A stretch of 64,000 bases of DNA from Prorocentrum cordatum (Eukaryota > Sar > Dinophyceae > Prorocentrales > Prorocentraceae): NCBI GenBank assembly GCA_963575745.1, contig CAUYUJ010004313.1:504963-568962 (forward strand). Reading direction: 5' to 3'. Positions 11,006-22,149 of the stretch are shown here, one piece after another. Below the pieces are notes generated by a model. It saw nothing but the letters and a program-made list of their open reading frames with translations. It made no database searches and was not told the DNA's origin. The position numbers and the translations under genes were made by a program. Numbering within the stretch: the stretch's first letter is position 1; each line of letters begins with the position of its first letter.

Positions 11006-11409
11006 CACCGCCTCGACAGCGGCAACGTGGTCTTTCTGAGCGACCCCGCCGCGGGTCGCGCGCGCGCCGGCTTCCCCAGAGCATGCAACGGCCGCTTCAG
11101 AGCCAGCTTCTCGAGGACTCCTCCTCCTCCTCCTGCTAGTGGTGCTGCTGACCCCAACTCCTCCTGCCTCGTCGTACTCCTCTTCCTCCAGCTCAGCCTC
11201 CTGCTCGTTCACCACCACGTCCTGCTCCTACTCCTGCTCCTTCTCCTCCTCCATCAAGTGAGCACGGCCCCCCTTCTCATTGCGCTTCACCCGACTGGGT
11301 CACTTGGGGAATCAAGGTCCTCTAGGACACCCCAGTCCGCGGATTGTAAAGAATTCAACGCGTTGGGACGGGTTGGGCGGGAGGAGTAGGCCGACCGATA
11401 TAGCGTAAC

Positions 11410-11545
11410 ATGTTTCTCCTCCTCCATATCATTGCCTTATGGACAACTCCTCCCTATTGCGCCACCAGGCGTGGAATTAAAGGGTGGGTCGGGAGTTTCG
11501 CCTGAGAGCTCCGCACCGTTTACGCCCTTGGAGCTTGAAGTTCCG
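11410..11545 (+). repeat. Leader of the composite module, solo copy
   Basis: A short CTC stretch is followed by AACTCCTCCCT..GGGTGGGTCGGGAG..CGCCTGAGAG..GGAGCTTGAAG, matching the leader of modules A and C. The 82-bp tandem part is only weakly recognisable downstream (to about 11700). Confidence 0.55.
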
Positions 11546-11884
11546 AGCAGATGAACAGATGCAGGGCTGGCGGTCTGCAAACCGGTTTACGTGAGCAGAC
11601 ATCTGAATCAATGACACGGACGGAGGGCAGGCCCTTCTCAAAGCGAGGCTGGGGCTGGAGACCTCATCCAGCTTTCTGCTCTCACTTTGCTGCGTTCCTT
11701 CCAGCTCGAAGCGTGGAGGGTAGTTTTTCTACAACACAGGGTTCCCGCCAAAATGGTTGGCCAAATGGAGCCCTGCCGTTCAAGGGGGTGTTTCGGGCAA
11801 TGACCAAGAACTGATTTAATGACTCATGAAGCGGGAACTTGAGACGACATGCCGTATTGAAACATCGTTGCTACATACTGGGCG

Positions 11885-12005
11885 ACTACGGTCCATTCCC
11901 CTCCTCCTCAACCTCCTCCTCCCGTCTCCTCCTCCTCTGCCTCCTCCTACACCTCATCCTCCTCCTCCTCGTCCTCCTCCTTCTCCTCCTCACATATAGT
12001 CCTCA
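11885..12005 (+). repeat. CTC microsatellite
   Basis: Imperfect CTC/TCC units immediately before the kb-scale CAT array. Confidence 0.8.
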
Positions 12006-12036
12006 TTATGCTGCCACCGTCCTCCTCCTTCTACTC

Positions 12037-12098
12037 CTCGTCATCATCATCAGCAGCAGCATAATCATGAAAATGATCAACAGCATCATCATCAACCC

Positions 12099-12145
<47 letters not shown>

Positions 12146-13220
12146 GCTTCATCAACATCGCCTTCTTCACCATCATCACCGACAGCAGCATCATAATCCT
12201 CATCGTCATCGTCGCCCAACATGTCGACCTCATCGTCATAAGCATCACCATCACAATCATACTCGTCATCAGTATCATCACTATGTACCATCATCATCAT
12301 CACCAACACAATCACCATAACCATCACCAGCATCATCATCATCACCAGCATCAGCATGATCAGTGCCACAATCATCGTACTCATCCTAATCATCATCATC
12401 AGTGGCAGCAGCATCATCATAATTCGCATCGGCATCATCAGCACCGCCAGCATCCTGATAATCGCCATAATCATCCCCATCAGCATTACCAGCATCATCA
12501 GAATCAGCAGCAGCAGCGTCATCATGATCATCATCATGAGCATCATCATCAGCAGCAGCATCATCATCACAATCATCACCACCATCGTCAGCATCATCAT
12601 CATCAGCAGCAGCATCAGCAGCATCATCATCGTTAGCACAATTATCGAAACCCTCGTCATCATCAGCAGCATATTCATTATCATCGTAATCCGTGTCGTC
12701 ATAATAATACTCCTCCTCGACTGTCTCCTCCTCCTCCTTCTCCTCCACATCATCACCATCGTCATCATCATCAACGGGATCATCACCACAATCCTCATCA
12801 TCGTCATCATCATAATCATCATCATCATTATCACCACCATCATCATCGTCGTCAGCAGCATCATCATTCATCATCATCACCATCATCAGCGTCACAGGCA
12901 TCATTATCATGATCATACTCATTATCGCAAACAGTATCATCATCGGCCGCAGTATCATCATCAGTATCAGCAGTATCGGCATCATCATCGCTATCACCAT
13001 CACCATCACTTGAATCGCTATCCTCATCCTCATCACCACCGCCACCATAATCATCATGGTCATCATCATCATCGTCGTCGTCGTCGCCATCGTCGTCGTC
13101 GACGACAGCATCACCACCCTCATCCTCATCATCATCCTCACCCTCCTCCTCATCAGAATAATCGACATCATCATCATCACTATCACCATCACCATCACTA
13201 TCATCACCATCATAATCCCC
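12037..13220 (+). repeat. 1.2-kb CAT/ATC microsatellite
   Basis: Imperfect CAT units with CAG, CGT and CCT interruptions. ORFs over it on both strands (poly-His, poly-Ile, poly-Asp, poly-Met) are artefacts. Confidence 0.95.
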
Positions 13221-13309
13221 GACTGCCTCCCTACACCATCTCATCGGTATCATCCTCATCCCTCTGCTGGGGATTCTCTTCGTAGTCCTATTGCCTCCCG
13301 ATCAAGCTC

Positions 13310-13445
13310 CTTCTCCTCCTTCCCTCGCTCCTCCTTTCCCCCTCCATGCTCCTCTCCCTCCCCCTACCCCCTCCTCCTTCTCCTCCTCCTCCTCCTCCTG
13401 CTCATCCTCCTCCTCATTCCTACTCCTCCCTCCTCCCTCCTCGCC
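13310..13445 (+). repeat. CTC-rich microsatellite
   Basis: Imperfect CTC/TCC tract following the CAT array. Confidence 0.8.
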
Positions 13446-13730
13446 CTCACGCGGGCCCGCGTATCCCCGCGCACGAACACACCGGGCACGGTGGCGGAGA
13501 ACGCTGCGTACGTGTACCCCAGGTCGAACATCCCCTCCGCCGCGGCCCGCATGGGGATGCGCCACTGCTTGGGCGTGACCTGCTCATCCCGGGGCGGGCG
13601 CCAGGGCTGCCCTCAGTGCGCAGATCGCTCGAATCGCCTGTCTTGCATGTCGCTCTCTGGGGTGAAAACGGGCATGAGCATAAACTGTCGGAGGTCCGCG
13701 CGGATTTCCTGCATCCATGCTTGAGTTAGG

Positions 13731-13869
13731 TCGGGCATGTCCCCCTACAGGCGGATGTTGGACGAAAAATAAAGGATTGTAGAGAAATGGTCAACAAATA
13801 TTCAAAATATAGTCCCCAGAGTATGTTTGAGTATGTTTGAAGATTCCTCCTGTAGGGGGACAGGCCCGA
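13731..13869. mobile_element. Short TIR element, family T1 (139 bp)
   Basis: Left end TCGGGCATGTCCCCCTACAG is inverted at the right end as CTGTAGGGGGACAGGCCCGA (19 of 20 paired). Behind the left end is GGATGTTGGACGAAAAA; before the right end is ATAGTCCCCAGA. Both subterminal words recur in the T1 elements at 34631 and 45809. It is AT-rich inside with no ORF. An AG|GT step at the left tip (TTAG|GTCGGG) would allow use as a splice donor. Confidence 0.85.
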
Positions 13870-13979
13870 ACTGATGCTTGGGCCCACCCCCACCGGCACG
13901 CGGAGCCGCGCAGGGCGCGGCGCCCGAGGCGCCGTCAAGGGGGGCCCTGCGCCGATCTTAGAAATCTGCGCGCACCTGC

Positions 13980-14173
13980 GAAATCCTCCTCCTCCTCCCT
14001 TCTCCTCCTCCTCCTCCTCCTCCTCCTCCTCCTCCTCCTCCTCCTCCTCCTCCTCTCCCCTCCCTCTCTCCTCCTCCTCCTCTCCTCCTCCTCCTCCTCC
14101 TCCTCCTCCCTTCTCCTCCTCCTCCTCCTCCTCCTCCTCCTCCTCCTCCTCCTCCTCCTCCTCCTCCTCCTCC
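13980..14173 (+). repeat. CTC microsatellite
   Basis: About 60 CTC units with a few CCT and CTT interruptions. First member of a CTC / GGA / CTC inverted set that continues at 14505 and 14921. Confidence 0.95.
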
Positions 14174-14504
14174 GCACCTGTCCATGATGTTTTTCTGATC
14201 CGAGAACCGCCCGCAGTGCGAAGCTCAGATCGACCAAATCGAATCCCATCCGTGCAGGAGGGGAATCGACACCAGGAGGGGCGCAGTCGAATCGATCGAT
14301 GCCGCGCGCAGACATCGGCACGCGCCATCGAACCGATCGGATCATGGATAGCCCTGCTCTCCCATTTCCTCGACGGAAGACGTGAGCGACGAATCGCCAG
14401 GCGGGCCCTCCCAGAAGGCGGCCGGGCTTCACAGAAGCCCTCCGCCCTGCTGAGAAGCCCTCTGTGGTCTCGGGGACGGCTTGAGAGGTTGATCAGAGGG
14501 CCGG

Positions 14505-14812
14505 AGAGGAGGAGGAGGAGGAGGACGAGGAGGAGAAGGAGGAGGAGGAGAAAAAGGAGGAGCAGGGAGGAGGGAGGAGGGGGAGGAGGCAGGAGGAGGA
14601 GGAGGAGGAGGAGGAGGCGGAGGAGGGCGGAGGGGAGGAGGAGGAGGAGGAGGAGGAGGAGGAGGAGAAGCAAGGAGGAGGAGGAGGAGAGAGGAGGAGG
14701 AGGAGAGGAGGAGGAGGGGGAGGAGGAGAGGAGGAGGGAGGAGAGGAGGGAGGAGGAAGGGAGGGAGGAGGAGGAGGAGGAGGAGGAGGAGGAGGAGGGA
14801 GCCTTCCGAGAA
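14505..14812 (+). repeat. GGA microsatellite
   Basis: About 300 bp of GGA/GAG with AGG, GCG and AAG interruptions. It is complementary to the flanking CTC arrays. Confidence 0.95.
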
Positions 14813-14920
14813 GGCCCGCCCCCCCCTCTGCCCCTTTCCCCCTCGGCGCGCGCCGCCGAGATATATGCCAACTGCGGACGCATGTTGAACTCTTTCTGCG
14901 AGAACGCCAATTTCGCTCGG

Positions 14921-15085
14921 CTCCTCCTCCTCCTCCTCCTCCCTCCTCCTCCTCCTCCTCCTCCTCCTCCTCCTCCTCCTCCTCCTCCTCCTCCTCCTCC
15001 TCCTCCTCCCTCCTCCCTCCTCCCTCCTCCCTCCTCCCTCCTCCCTCCTCCCTCCTCCCTCCTCCCTCCTCCCTCCTCCTCACCC
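14921..15085 (+). repeat. CTC microsatellite grading into CTCCTCC heptamers
   Basis: Pure CTC units to about 15010, then about ten 7-bp CTCCCTC units. A single-base change of period inside one array suggests recent slippage. Confidence 0.95.
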
Positions 15086-16370
15086 CTCCGCCGCGGCCCG
15101 CATGGGGCTGCAACCTGCCTCAGGCGTGGCCTCCATCCGCGTCCCTGCGCCATCAGCTCAGCACAGGGATCGGACATCGGACACGACAACGTTCGGCATG
15201 CAGCGGCGCCCTCACTTGGCACACCTCTCAACCGGCAGATTTGCTCTGCCGCTTGCCCGGGGCCTCTGCCCGTCGACATCTCGCCAGGTTCGCCCACACG
15301 ACAGCGTGCGATGGCATGTGAGAGCCCGACCAGGCACGGCGGGTGCCTGCCTTCATGACGTGGGGCCTGGCCTCTGACACCGCGCGAGCCATTCGACGCT
15401 GAACCATCCCAGACCCCCGACGTCGTTATCTTTCATGACGTCGACCCCAGAGGTGTCGCTCCCCCGGATCAGTTCTTTCATCCTGAGTCGTTGTATGACG
15501 GGCCCGAGGCTCAGCAAGGGCCGCCAGATGGCGAAAAGTAAGAAAACCTTCGGCCGTGGTTGCTTCATGGCAGGAGGGGGTCTGGGATCCCGAGGTCTAG
15601 AAATCCCAGGCGGCTCTTCGACGCCATCGTTCGTATGGAGTTCGCGCTGCTGTCTGCCGGCGCCGGGGCCCGAGACTGGCCCCCAAAGGGTTGCTCGGCC
15701 TCGACCGTGAGCACCCGCGCTGGCACCGCCGCCGCACCCAAGCGGCTCGAATCTCGCGTGCGAGGGCGAGGAGCGACTGCGCGGTCAACGTCGACCAGCC
15801 GAGGCCGGAGCCCGAGAGGGGCGAGCCCCCTGCGCGACCTCCGGGAGGTTGAGGAGGCGGGGTGCTGGACTGGCCACCTGCTGAGACGAATTCGTATGAG
15901 GCTCACGCTGTGAAAGCCTGCTGCGCCGTGAGATCTACAGGCATGTTATGATGGCTGGCCACGACCACCGAAGGGCACTGCAGAGGAGGAGGGAGGATGG
16001 ACGCAGGCATGGGTGTTTCACAGAGCTCTGTGGTCGCGACGGCTGGCATCACTGCCCTTGTGCGGCTGGACATCACACAATACGTATGGGGGGGGGGGGC
16101 ACTGACCGAAAAGGCTGAGGAGAGGGAGAGCTGGTCGCGGGGAGAGGGAGGGGCAAGAGGTGAGGCCACACGGGGGTTCTGAAAGGTGTTTGAGGTGACT
16201 CTCTGAGCGCCTCCAGGGGCTTGCAGGGGGATCTCGGGCTGCTCTGGGGGACTCCTTCCCAAGCGGATGAGCGGAGGCGATGGCAGCCGAGGACACCGGG
16301 GGGGGGGGGGGGGGAGCGGGCATGGGACACAAACGCGGAGAGGGAGAAGGGGGATCGGGTCACACCGTCC
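15086..16370. other. No recognisable feature
   Basis: GC-rich. Contains a 16-bp run of G at about 16297-16315 and a shorter G run at 16088-16097. No ORF shows a recognisable domain. Confidence 0.4.
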
Positions 16371-16649
16371 TCTTCCTCCTGCTGTTCATTCTCCTCCTGC
16401 TGTTCCTGCTGCTGCTCCTCCTCCCCCTCCACCCCCGCTCTCCCTGGTTGGTTAGACTCCTCCTCCTCCTCCTCCTCCTCCTCCTCCTCCTCCTCCTCCT
16501 CCTCCTCCTCCTCCTCCTCCTCCTCCTCCTCCTCCTCCTCCTCCTCCTCTTCCTGCTCCTCCTGCTCCTCCTCCTCCTCCTCCTCCTCCTCCTCCTCCTC
16601 CTCCTCCTCCTCTCCTCTTCCTCCCTCCTCCTCCTCCTCCTCCTCCTCC

Positions 16650-16680
<31 letters not shown>

Positions 16681-16769
16681 CTTCTCTCCTCCTCTTCCTC
16701 CTCCTCCTCCTCCTACACCTCCTCCTCCTCCTCCGCCTCCTCCTCCTCCTCCTCCTCCTCCTCCTCCAG
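16371..16769 (+). repeat. CTC microsatellite ending at a CAG
   Basis: About 400 bp of CTC units, purest at 16456-16620. It stops at CTCCTCCAG|CGTTGCGG, an ideal-looking splice acceptor on the plus strand. Beyond it, the plus strand at about 16915-16998 reads RRAGAEHVMDAAFGLEADFM then AQ|GTCGGC, a possible short exon, but an open minus-strand frame (ECSPEIVYILGPKYDLLAAS) looks equally protein-like. I cannot decide between them. Confidence 0.9.
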
Positions 16770-17104
16770 CGTTGCGGTACGACGCCGCCAATAGGTCGTA
16801 CTTCGGCCCCAATATATAAACGATCTCGGGCGAGCATTCGGCGTGGAGGCGGTTGCGGGCGAGGCGGCAGGCAGTTCGGGACGCTGCCGCGGCCCGCGCG
16901 CCCCTGGGGACGCAGCGGCGGGCGCGGCGAGCGGGGGCTGAGCACGTCATGGACGCCGCCTTCGGCCTGGAGGCGGACTTCATGGCCCAGGTCGGCGTGG
17001 GCAGAGCCTGGGGTTAAACCCAGGCTCGGCCTACGCTAAGGAGGGATCCTGAGGGGTCCCGTGTCGTGAATTCGTCGTGCATGACCTTCTTAGGTCTAGT
17101 CTTG

Positions 17105-17960
17105 CCTCCTCCGCTTCCTCTTCCTCCTCCTCCTCCTCCTCCTCCTTCTCCTCCTCCTCCTTCTCCTCCTCCTCCTCCTACTCCTCCTCCTACCCCTCCT
17201 CCTCCTCCTCCTCCGCCTCCTGGATCGTTTTCAACATGTGGCTCTCGCCTTGTGCGCGGCGCACATTCGTTTTCAACATTTGCAAGAGGTTCACTTAATG
17301 AGGGCGGGTGGTTTTCAAAATGTGGCTCTCGCCTTAGCGCGGCGCGCATTCGTTTTAAACATACAAAAGCTTCGCGGATTGAGGGCGACCCATTTTCAGA
17401 ATGTGGCTCTCGCCTTAGCGCGGCGCGCATCCGCTGTAAAAAATGCAAAAGCTTCACGGATTGAGGGCGGTCATTTTCAACATGTGGCTCTCGCCGTAGC
17501 GCCGCGCACATCCTTTGCAAACAATTGCCAGAATTTCACGGATTGAGGGCGGTTCCTTCTCAACATGTGGCTCTCGCTTTAGCGTCGCCACATTCGTTTA
17601 CAAACTTTGTCAGGGATTCATGGGTTCCCATCATTAACGTACCAGAAATGGTGTTATGGAACGATTCCTGATTTTGCGGGTGCACCTGTTACGTTAATTC
17701 GCTGTGTTGGATGAAGTCCTGGGAATGGCGTTCTGGCAATATTCAGGACCGTCAAGACGCAACAGTCAGGTAGATCTGTAGCGTTGGAATCCCGAGAACA
17801 AAGGCTTGGCACGTTTCAGGGTCTCCGAACGGTCGTCTTCCAGCGAGGCAGATCCCTCAATGAACATGGGCCGACCCAGGGGCCCGTGAAGAGGGAGCTT
17901 GGAGGGAGGGTGTATTCCAGCAGGGAGGCAGGGATACCCATAAGGTGCGCACGGAGCCGC
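17105..17960 (+). repeat. Composite repeat module, copy B
   Basis: CTC microsatellite (17105-17220), then five copies of the 82-83-bp unit starting near 17231, 17314, 17396, 17478 and 17560 (core AATGTGGCTCTCGCCTTAGC), then a unique tail to about 17950. The tail aligns with 55090-55370 (ACCAGAAATGGT..GATTTTGCGGGTGC..ACGCAACAGTCAGGT). A GGA microsatellite follows at 17966-18035. Confidence 0.9.
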
Positions 17961-18132
17961 CCAGGAGGAGGAGGAGGAGGAGGGAGGAGGAGGAGGAGGA
18001 GGGGGGAGGAGGAGGAGGAGGAGGAGGAGGGCAGACTCCGAAGCCGCCCAGGGCGACAGCCAGCCCCGAAGCGCACGGGCCGGCGGCGAGGAGGCCCCTA
18101 TCGTCCTCGCCCCCCTCGTCCTCCTCCACGGG

Positions 18133-18266
18133 TCGGGTGTTGCTGGAAGTGCCCCTGGCCCAGCGTGCCCCCCAGCTTTTCGCTTCATGTTGGGTCCCCT
18201 GGGGCCCACAAGGAAGCGAAAAGCTGGGTGGCACGCTGGGCCAGGGGCACTTCCAGCAACACCCGA
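18133..18266. repeat. 54-bp-arm hairpin
   Basis: Arms 18133-18186 and 18213-18266 are inverted copies with a single mismatch, separated by a 26-nt spacer. The arms include TGTTGCTGGAAGTGCCCCTG and CAGCTTTTCGCTTC. Near identity suggests a recent inverted duplication or an element under folding constraint. No ORF assignment is needed. Confidence 0.9.
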
Positions 18267-18947
18267 ACAGGCAGAGGCCCTGGACTGATGCCGGCTCCGG
18301 TGCACGGTCTCGAAGTCTCCGCGCCCGTCTGCTGGGGCCTCGCCGTCTCAGCGTGTGCCTGCAACAATCGAACCCCGCGCAAGAAACCCGCTTTTTATGG
18401 CCGATTCGCCCCAGTGTCTGCTGCTCTGAGCCCCCACGCTGTGAGAGCGAGCCTCCCATTATTGCTCGCAAGTGTCCTCCTCTGCGCCATCTCCTGACGA
18501 TTCGTCCTCATCGTCTGGGTCGTCGCCGTAACCTGAATCGCAAACGACATCATCAACACCATCCTCGTCTAGCGTGTTATCAACCATATTCTTGCCCACC
18601 GTGCCACGCTCACATTTTATGTTAACGAGCAATCGAGCAGAGTATGCCCAGTCCAAGGCCGCCCCTCACACGGGGGACACGAGTCGCGAGAAAATCAAAG
18701 TGCGAAATGCGCTGAGAGAGATCAACAACTGAACGCACCTGCACATGACTCCGCCTGGTGCGTGCGATCTAGAGCCCGCTGTCTGAGAGGCGCTGCTACA
18801 GCAAGCGTTCGAGCAGTTGCCCTGGTGAAACAGTATGATATCAAACGCTTCCTGCGGGGCGCTGGCCAACTAGCCTGCACCAGTGACGCAAGGATGCGAG
18901 CAGCACATAAGTGTGCCGAGTATGCAGGCCTGCGCACGAAACACGGT
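18267..18947. other. No recognisable feature
   Basis: Intermediate-GC stretch without tandem repeats. Short ORFs show no domain. Confidence 0.4.
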
Positions 18948-18952
18948 GTACA

Positions 18953-19138
18953 TGATGGGCCGGTTTTCCACCACCACCACCACCACCACCACCACCACCA
19001 CCATAATTTGGAGGGGGAAGGAGGTGGAGGACGAGGAGGAGGACGAAGAGCAGGAGGAGGAGGAGGAGGAGGAGGAGGAGGAGGAGGAACCCCTCTCCCT
19101 CCTACTTCTGGTGGTGGCGGTGGAAAACAGGCCCATCA
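18953..19138. mobile_element. TIR element with 5-bp target duplication
   Basis: Left end TGATGGGCCGGTTTTCCACC and right end GGTGGAAAACAGGCCCATCA pair at 19 of 20 positions. The element is bounded on both sides by GTACA (18948-18952 and 19139-19143), a perfect 5-bp target-site duplication. The 186-bp element consists of a CCA microsatellite, a short unique part and a GGA microsatellite. Non-autonomous, with no ORF. Confidence 0.88.
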
Positions 19139-19707
19139 GTACAGATTACGTTGAACGCTTACGCTCGGGCTGCTCGGAGAAGCGCCCATGCAGAGGTAGA
19201 CGCTCCACGTCTGCCTCTGTGCGCGGGGGCGGCTGCGGACGTAGTGGCACGGTCCTGTTCTTGCCCCCGAAAAGACTCCGTCCCGTGATTGAAAAAGAAG
19301 CACCGACACGGAAGACAACCGTCAACGTGCTCCCGGATGCTACCTCTCCGTGCTGGCGTTCTGGCCTTCCGGACGATTGCAGGCCATTTGGGCACGTCCG
19401 GTCAAGCACGGCCCGCACCACAACGGGGTCTGGAATGGTGCCGCCCTCACCGCGATTCCAGAAGCGAGGCCGACGCTGCCCTGCGATGAGCTGGAGGCGG
19501 CTGGGGGGACTGAGCTGGGCCGGCGGCAAGCCCAAAGAGAACTGGTCACGAGGGGGGGGCTGGGGCAACTCCGCTCCAATCGGACCCCCGACTCGTCCCA
19601 GGGGGGTCGAGCCTGACAAATCGTCCGAGCCGCGTCCGACTGTGGCGTCGATGGGGGGCTCTGTGCTCCCGCCCCTCTGCTGGCCAGAGCCAGTGCTGGG
19701 CTGGCCA

Positions 19708-19827
19708 TCGCTCGGGCGCCCATTCCCTGCGTTTTTGTTTCGGTTTCGTGCGTGGTTGTTTTCGCCAAATGATGAAGCATGCTCCTCGATGGTCTTCGCC
19801 GGAGGAAAAATGCACACGTCCGAGCGA
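19708..19827. mobile_element. Short TIR element, family T2, copy 2
   Basis: Left TCGCTCGGGCG and right CACGTCCGAGCGA are inverted. The flanks GGCCA and TGCCA agree at four of five bases. The interior matches copies 1, 3 and 4. Confidence 0.75.
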
Positions 19828-20113
19828 TGCCAAGTGGGTCGCCTCAGCACCCCAGCCGGCTCCAAGCGATACTCGCCGCGCTGCTGCAGTGCTCGGCGCA
19901 GCGGCTCGGGAGTCTGGGACCGAGAGAGCCCTTCGTGAAGGTTGAGCGAGAGGGACTGTGACATGGACAGCATGGAGCTCTGGCTCTTCAGCTCCGTGTG
20001 GACTTTGCCTGGGCGGGGGGCATCGGCAGCTGCCCTGTCAATCGCCGGATTGTTCCATATTGGCTCGTTCTGGGCCACCGGCGATAAGAAGAAAAAAAAA
20101 CAGAAACAGAAAC

Positions 20114-20240
20114 CTTCGGAGCTCCGCGCGGATTACTTGGATCGGCGCTGGACTCTCGCTGTCGCGCGGAGCACGCCAGAGGCGGCGCCAGAGGCGCCGC
20201 CAGGGGGGCCCTTGGCGCCGACCGCGCGGAGCTCCGAAAG
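20114..20240. mobile_element. Short TIR element, family T6, copy 1
   Basis: CTTCGGAGCTCCGCGCGG at the left is inverted at the right (CCGCGCGGAGCTCCGAAAG). A GGATCGGCGC word follows the left end and GGCGCCAGAGGCGCC-type palindromes fill the middle. An A-rich tract lies just outside the left end. Related elements are at 30752 and 59775. Confidence 0.75.
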
Positions 20241-20619
20241 CTTATGTTGATGCAGATTGTCTGCGTCAAGTGGCGGCGTTCAAGCTTGGACGCCCGCGGT
20301 GGGGTCGCCGCCGCCTCGGCATGACACGAGCCTGCCGTATGCTGTGAAGAGTGGGCTCGGCCAGGCCCAAACACTCACAGAGCAGAGCGCAGCCGAGGGC
20401 AAGAATCGAACATCTGCGCGAGGTGGAAAGTCGGCACAACCGCAAATCGAACGATCGCCTCGAGCGTCATAACCGGGTCGAACTAGTCGGGCCGATGTTT
20501 GAACTCGACGATGGAGGCAAACTCAAATTTCCAAAGAGAATCGCGTCGAAACTCGGCGGTGTAGAACGAATCGGCAGTGGCCAGCCCCCTCCAGGGTAGC
20601 CCCAACCGAGCCTCGCGAA

Positions 20620-21335
20620 GATGTCATCCTCGTCCTCCTCTTCCTCCTCCTCGTATTCCTCATTCCCCACCTCCATCCTCCCACCTGTCTCTATATTCTC
20701 TCATACGTGCTCCCCACCTTTCTTCGTTCTTCCTCTTACTTCCCCTTTCAGGCTCATGCTCCCCTCCTCTGGTTCACTCCCCCTCCTGATTCCTCCCCCC
20801 TGCCTCTTCCTTCCTCCGTCCCCTGCGCCCCCAATCCCTCTTCGAGTCCTCCTTCATGCACGCATACTTCCCCATCCAAACACCTACAATATCAATTCCG
20901 CAAGCCTCCCGCGTCATACTCTGTCTGAATTCCACCCCCATCCTCCTGCTTCCTTCGCCTCCTCACTCTCCTCCTCCCTCCCCTTGCGTGTGTCTCATCC
21001 TTCCCCACCCCTCCTCCATTCATCCCCTCTCCCTCTGGATTCCTCACTGACGAGTCCTCCATACTCCCTCTCCCGCTCCTTCCCCCATCCCCTCTTCATC
21101 CTCCGTCCTTCACCGTCTCCCTTCTGTGCTAGCCCCGTCTCTCCTCCCTTTCGACTCCTTCCACGACTACTCCCTCATCCCTTATCCTTCTCCCGCTGCC
21201 ACTCTCCTTCCCCATCCTTCCGCCCTCCTCCCCCATTTCATCCTCCGTCCTGCTTCCTCTACAGTCTTCCTCCTTCACATCATCACTCCTCCAGGCAGCC
21301 CCCCTCCCTCCCCCCGTTCCTCCCTTGGCCACCCC
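20620..21335 (+). repeat. Pyrimidine-rich tract, ~700 bp
   Basis: Strong C/T strand bias with no fixed period (CCTCC, TTCC, CTCAT words). It mirrors the purine-rich tract at 25725-26480. Apparent Ser/Pro/Leu-rich ORFs are compositional. Confidence 0.7.
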
Positions 21336-21875
21336 TTAATTTATCGATTCCGCGAGGAGGACAAGAAACATGTGGACACGTACCGCCGGCAATGCTGGCA
21401 TTCTGGAAATCAACCAATTCATGCTATTCGAAGCGTGAACGGCGTGTGACTCAACGAATGTGCGCGAGACCTCATGGGGGGCCCACCAGGGAAACGCTGC
21501 GAGTGACATAAGGAACGCGCATCTCATACACCACGGACCTCGAGGAACTTCACGGGAGGTACACAAGAAACGATGCCCACGTGGGAAGAACTAGTAGTTT
21601 TTGGCATCGCAGTTCCCGATATTCGACGGTAGGTGACCTAGTGAAACATACCCTGGCCAACCAGTCAACCTCCATCCAATCACAAACAACTCTGCGGCCA
21701 ACCCTCCTAGCCAACCCCTCTGGCCAACCTTGGTCATAGAAACGTTTCCTGTGAGATATAATGCCGCCAGAAGACCCCAAGATGCCTCCCATGAGACCCC
21801 ACGACGCCTCCCCAGTCGGCGTCTAGCCCACGACCCATTTAGGCCCCAAGAGTGCCCCAAGAAGCCATCGAGAGG
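21336..21875. other. No recognisable feature
   Basis: Intermediate GC, no repeat structure seen and no domain in short ORFs. Confidence 0.4.
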
Positions 21876-21879
21876 CCTC

Positions 21880-22055
21880 CTCCTCCTCCTCCTCCTCCTC
21901 CTCCTCCTTCTCCGCCTCCTCCTCCTTCTCCGCCTCCTCCTCCTCCTCTTCCGTTTTCTCCTTCTCCTCCTCCTCCTCCTCCTCCTTCTCCTCCTTCTCC
22001 TCCTTCTCCTCCTCCTTCTCCTCCTCCTCCTCCACCTCCTCCTCCTCCCTCTTGC
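21880..22055 (+). repeat. CTC microsatellite
   Basis: CTC units with CTT and CGC interruptions. Confidence 0.9.
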
Positions 22056-22149
22056 TCGCCACGAGCACGCCACCAGAGCAACAGTGATGCCATATGGGCC
22101 AGCGGGATGAGCGAAGCGATTTCAATCCGGAGCACCCCTTACGCATTTC

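Noticed and set aside
19708-19827. Target-site duplications for all T2 copies
   Set aside because: Only copy 1 has identical 5-bp flanks and copy 2 a near match. Copies 3 and 4 do not, so it is not claimed for the family.
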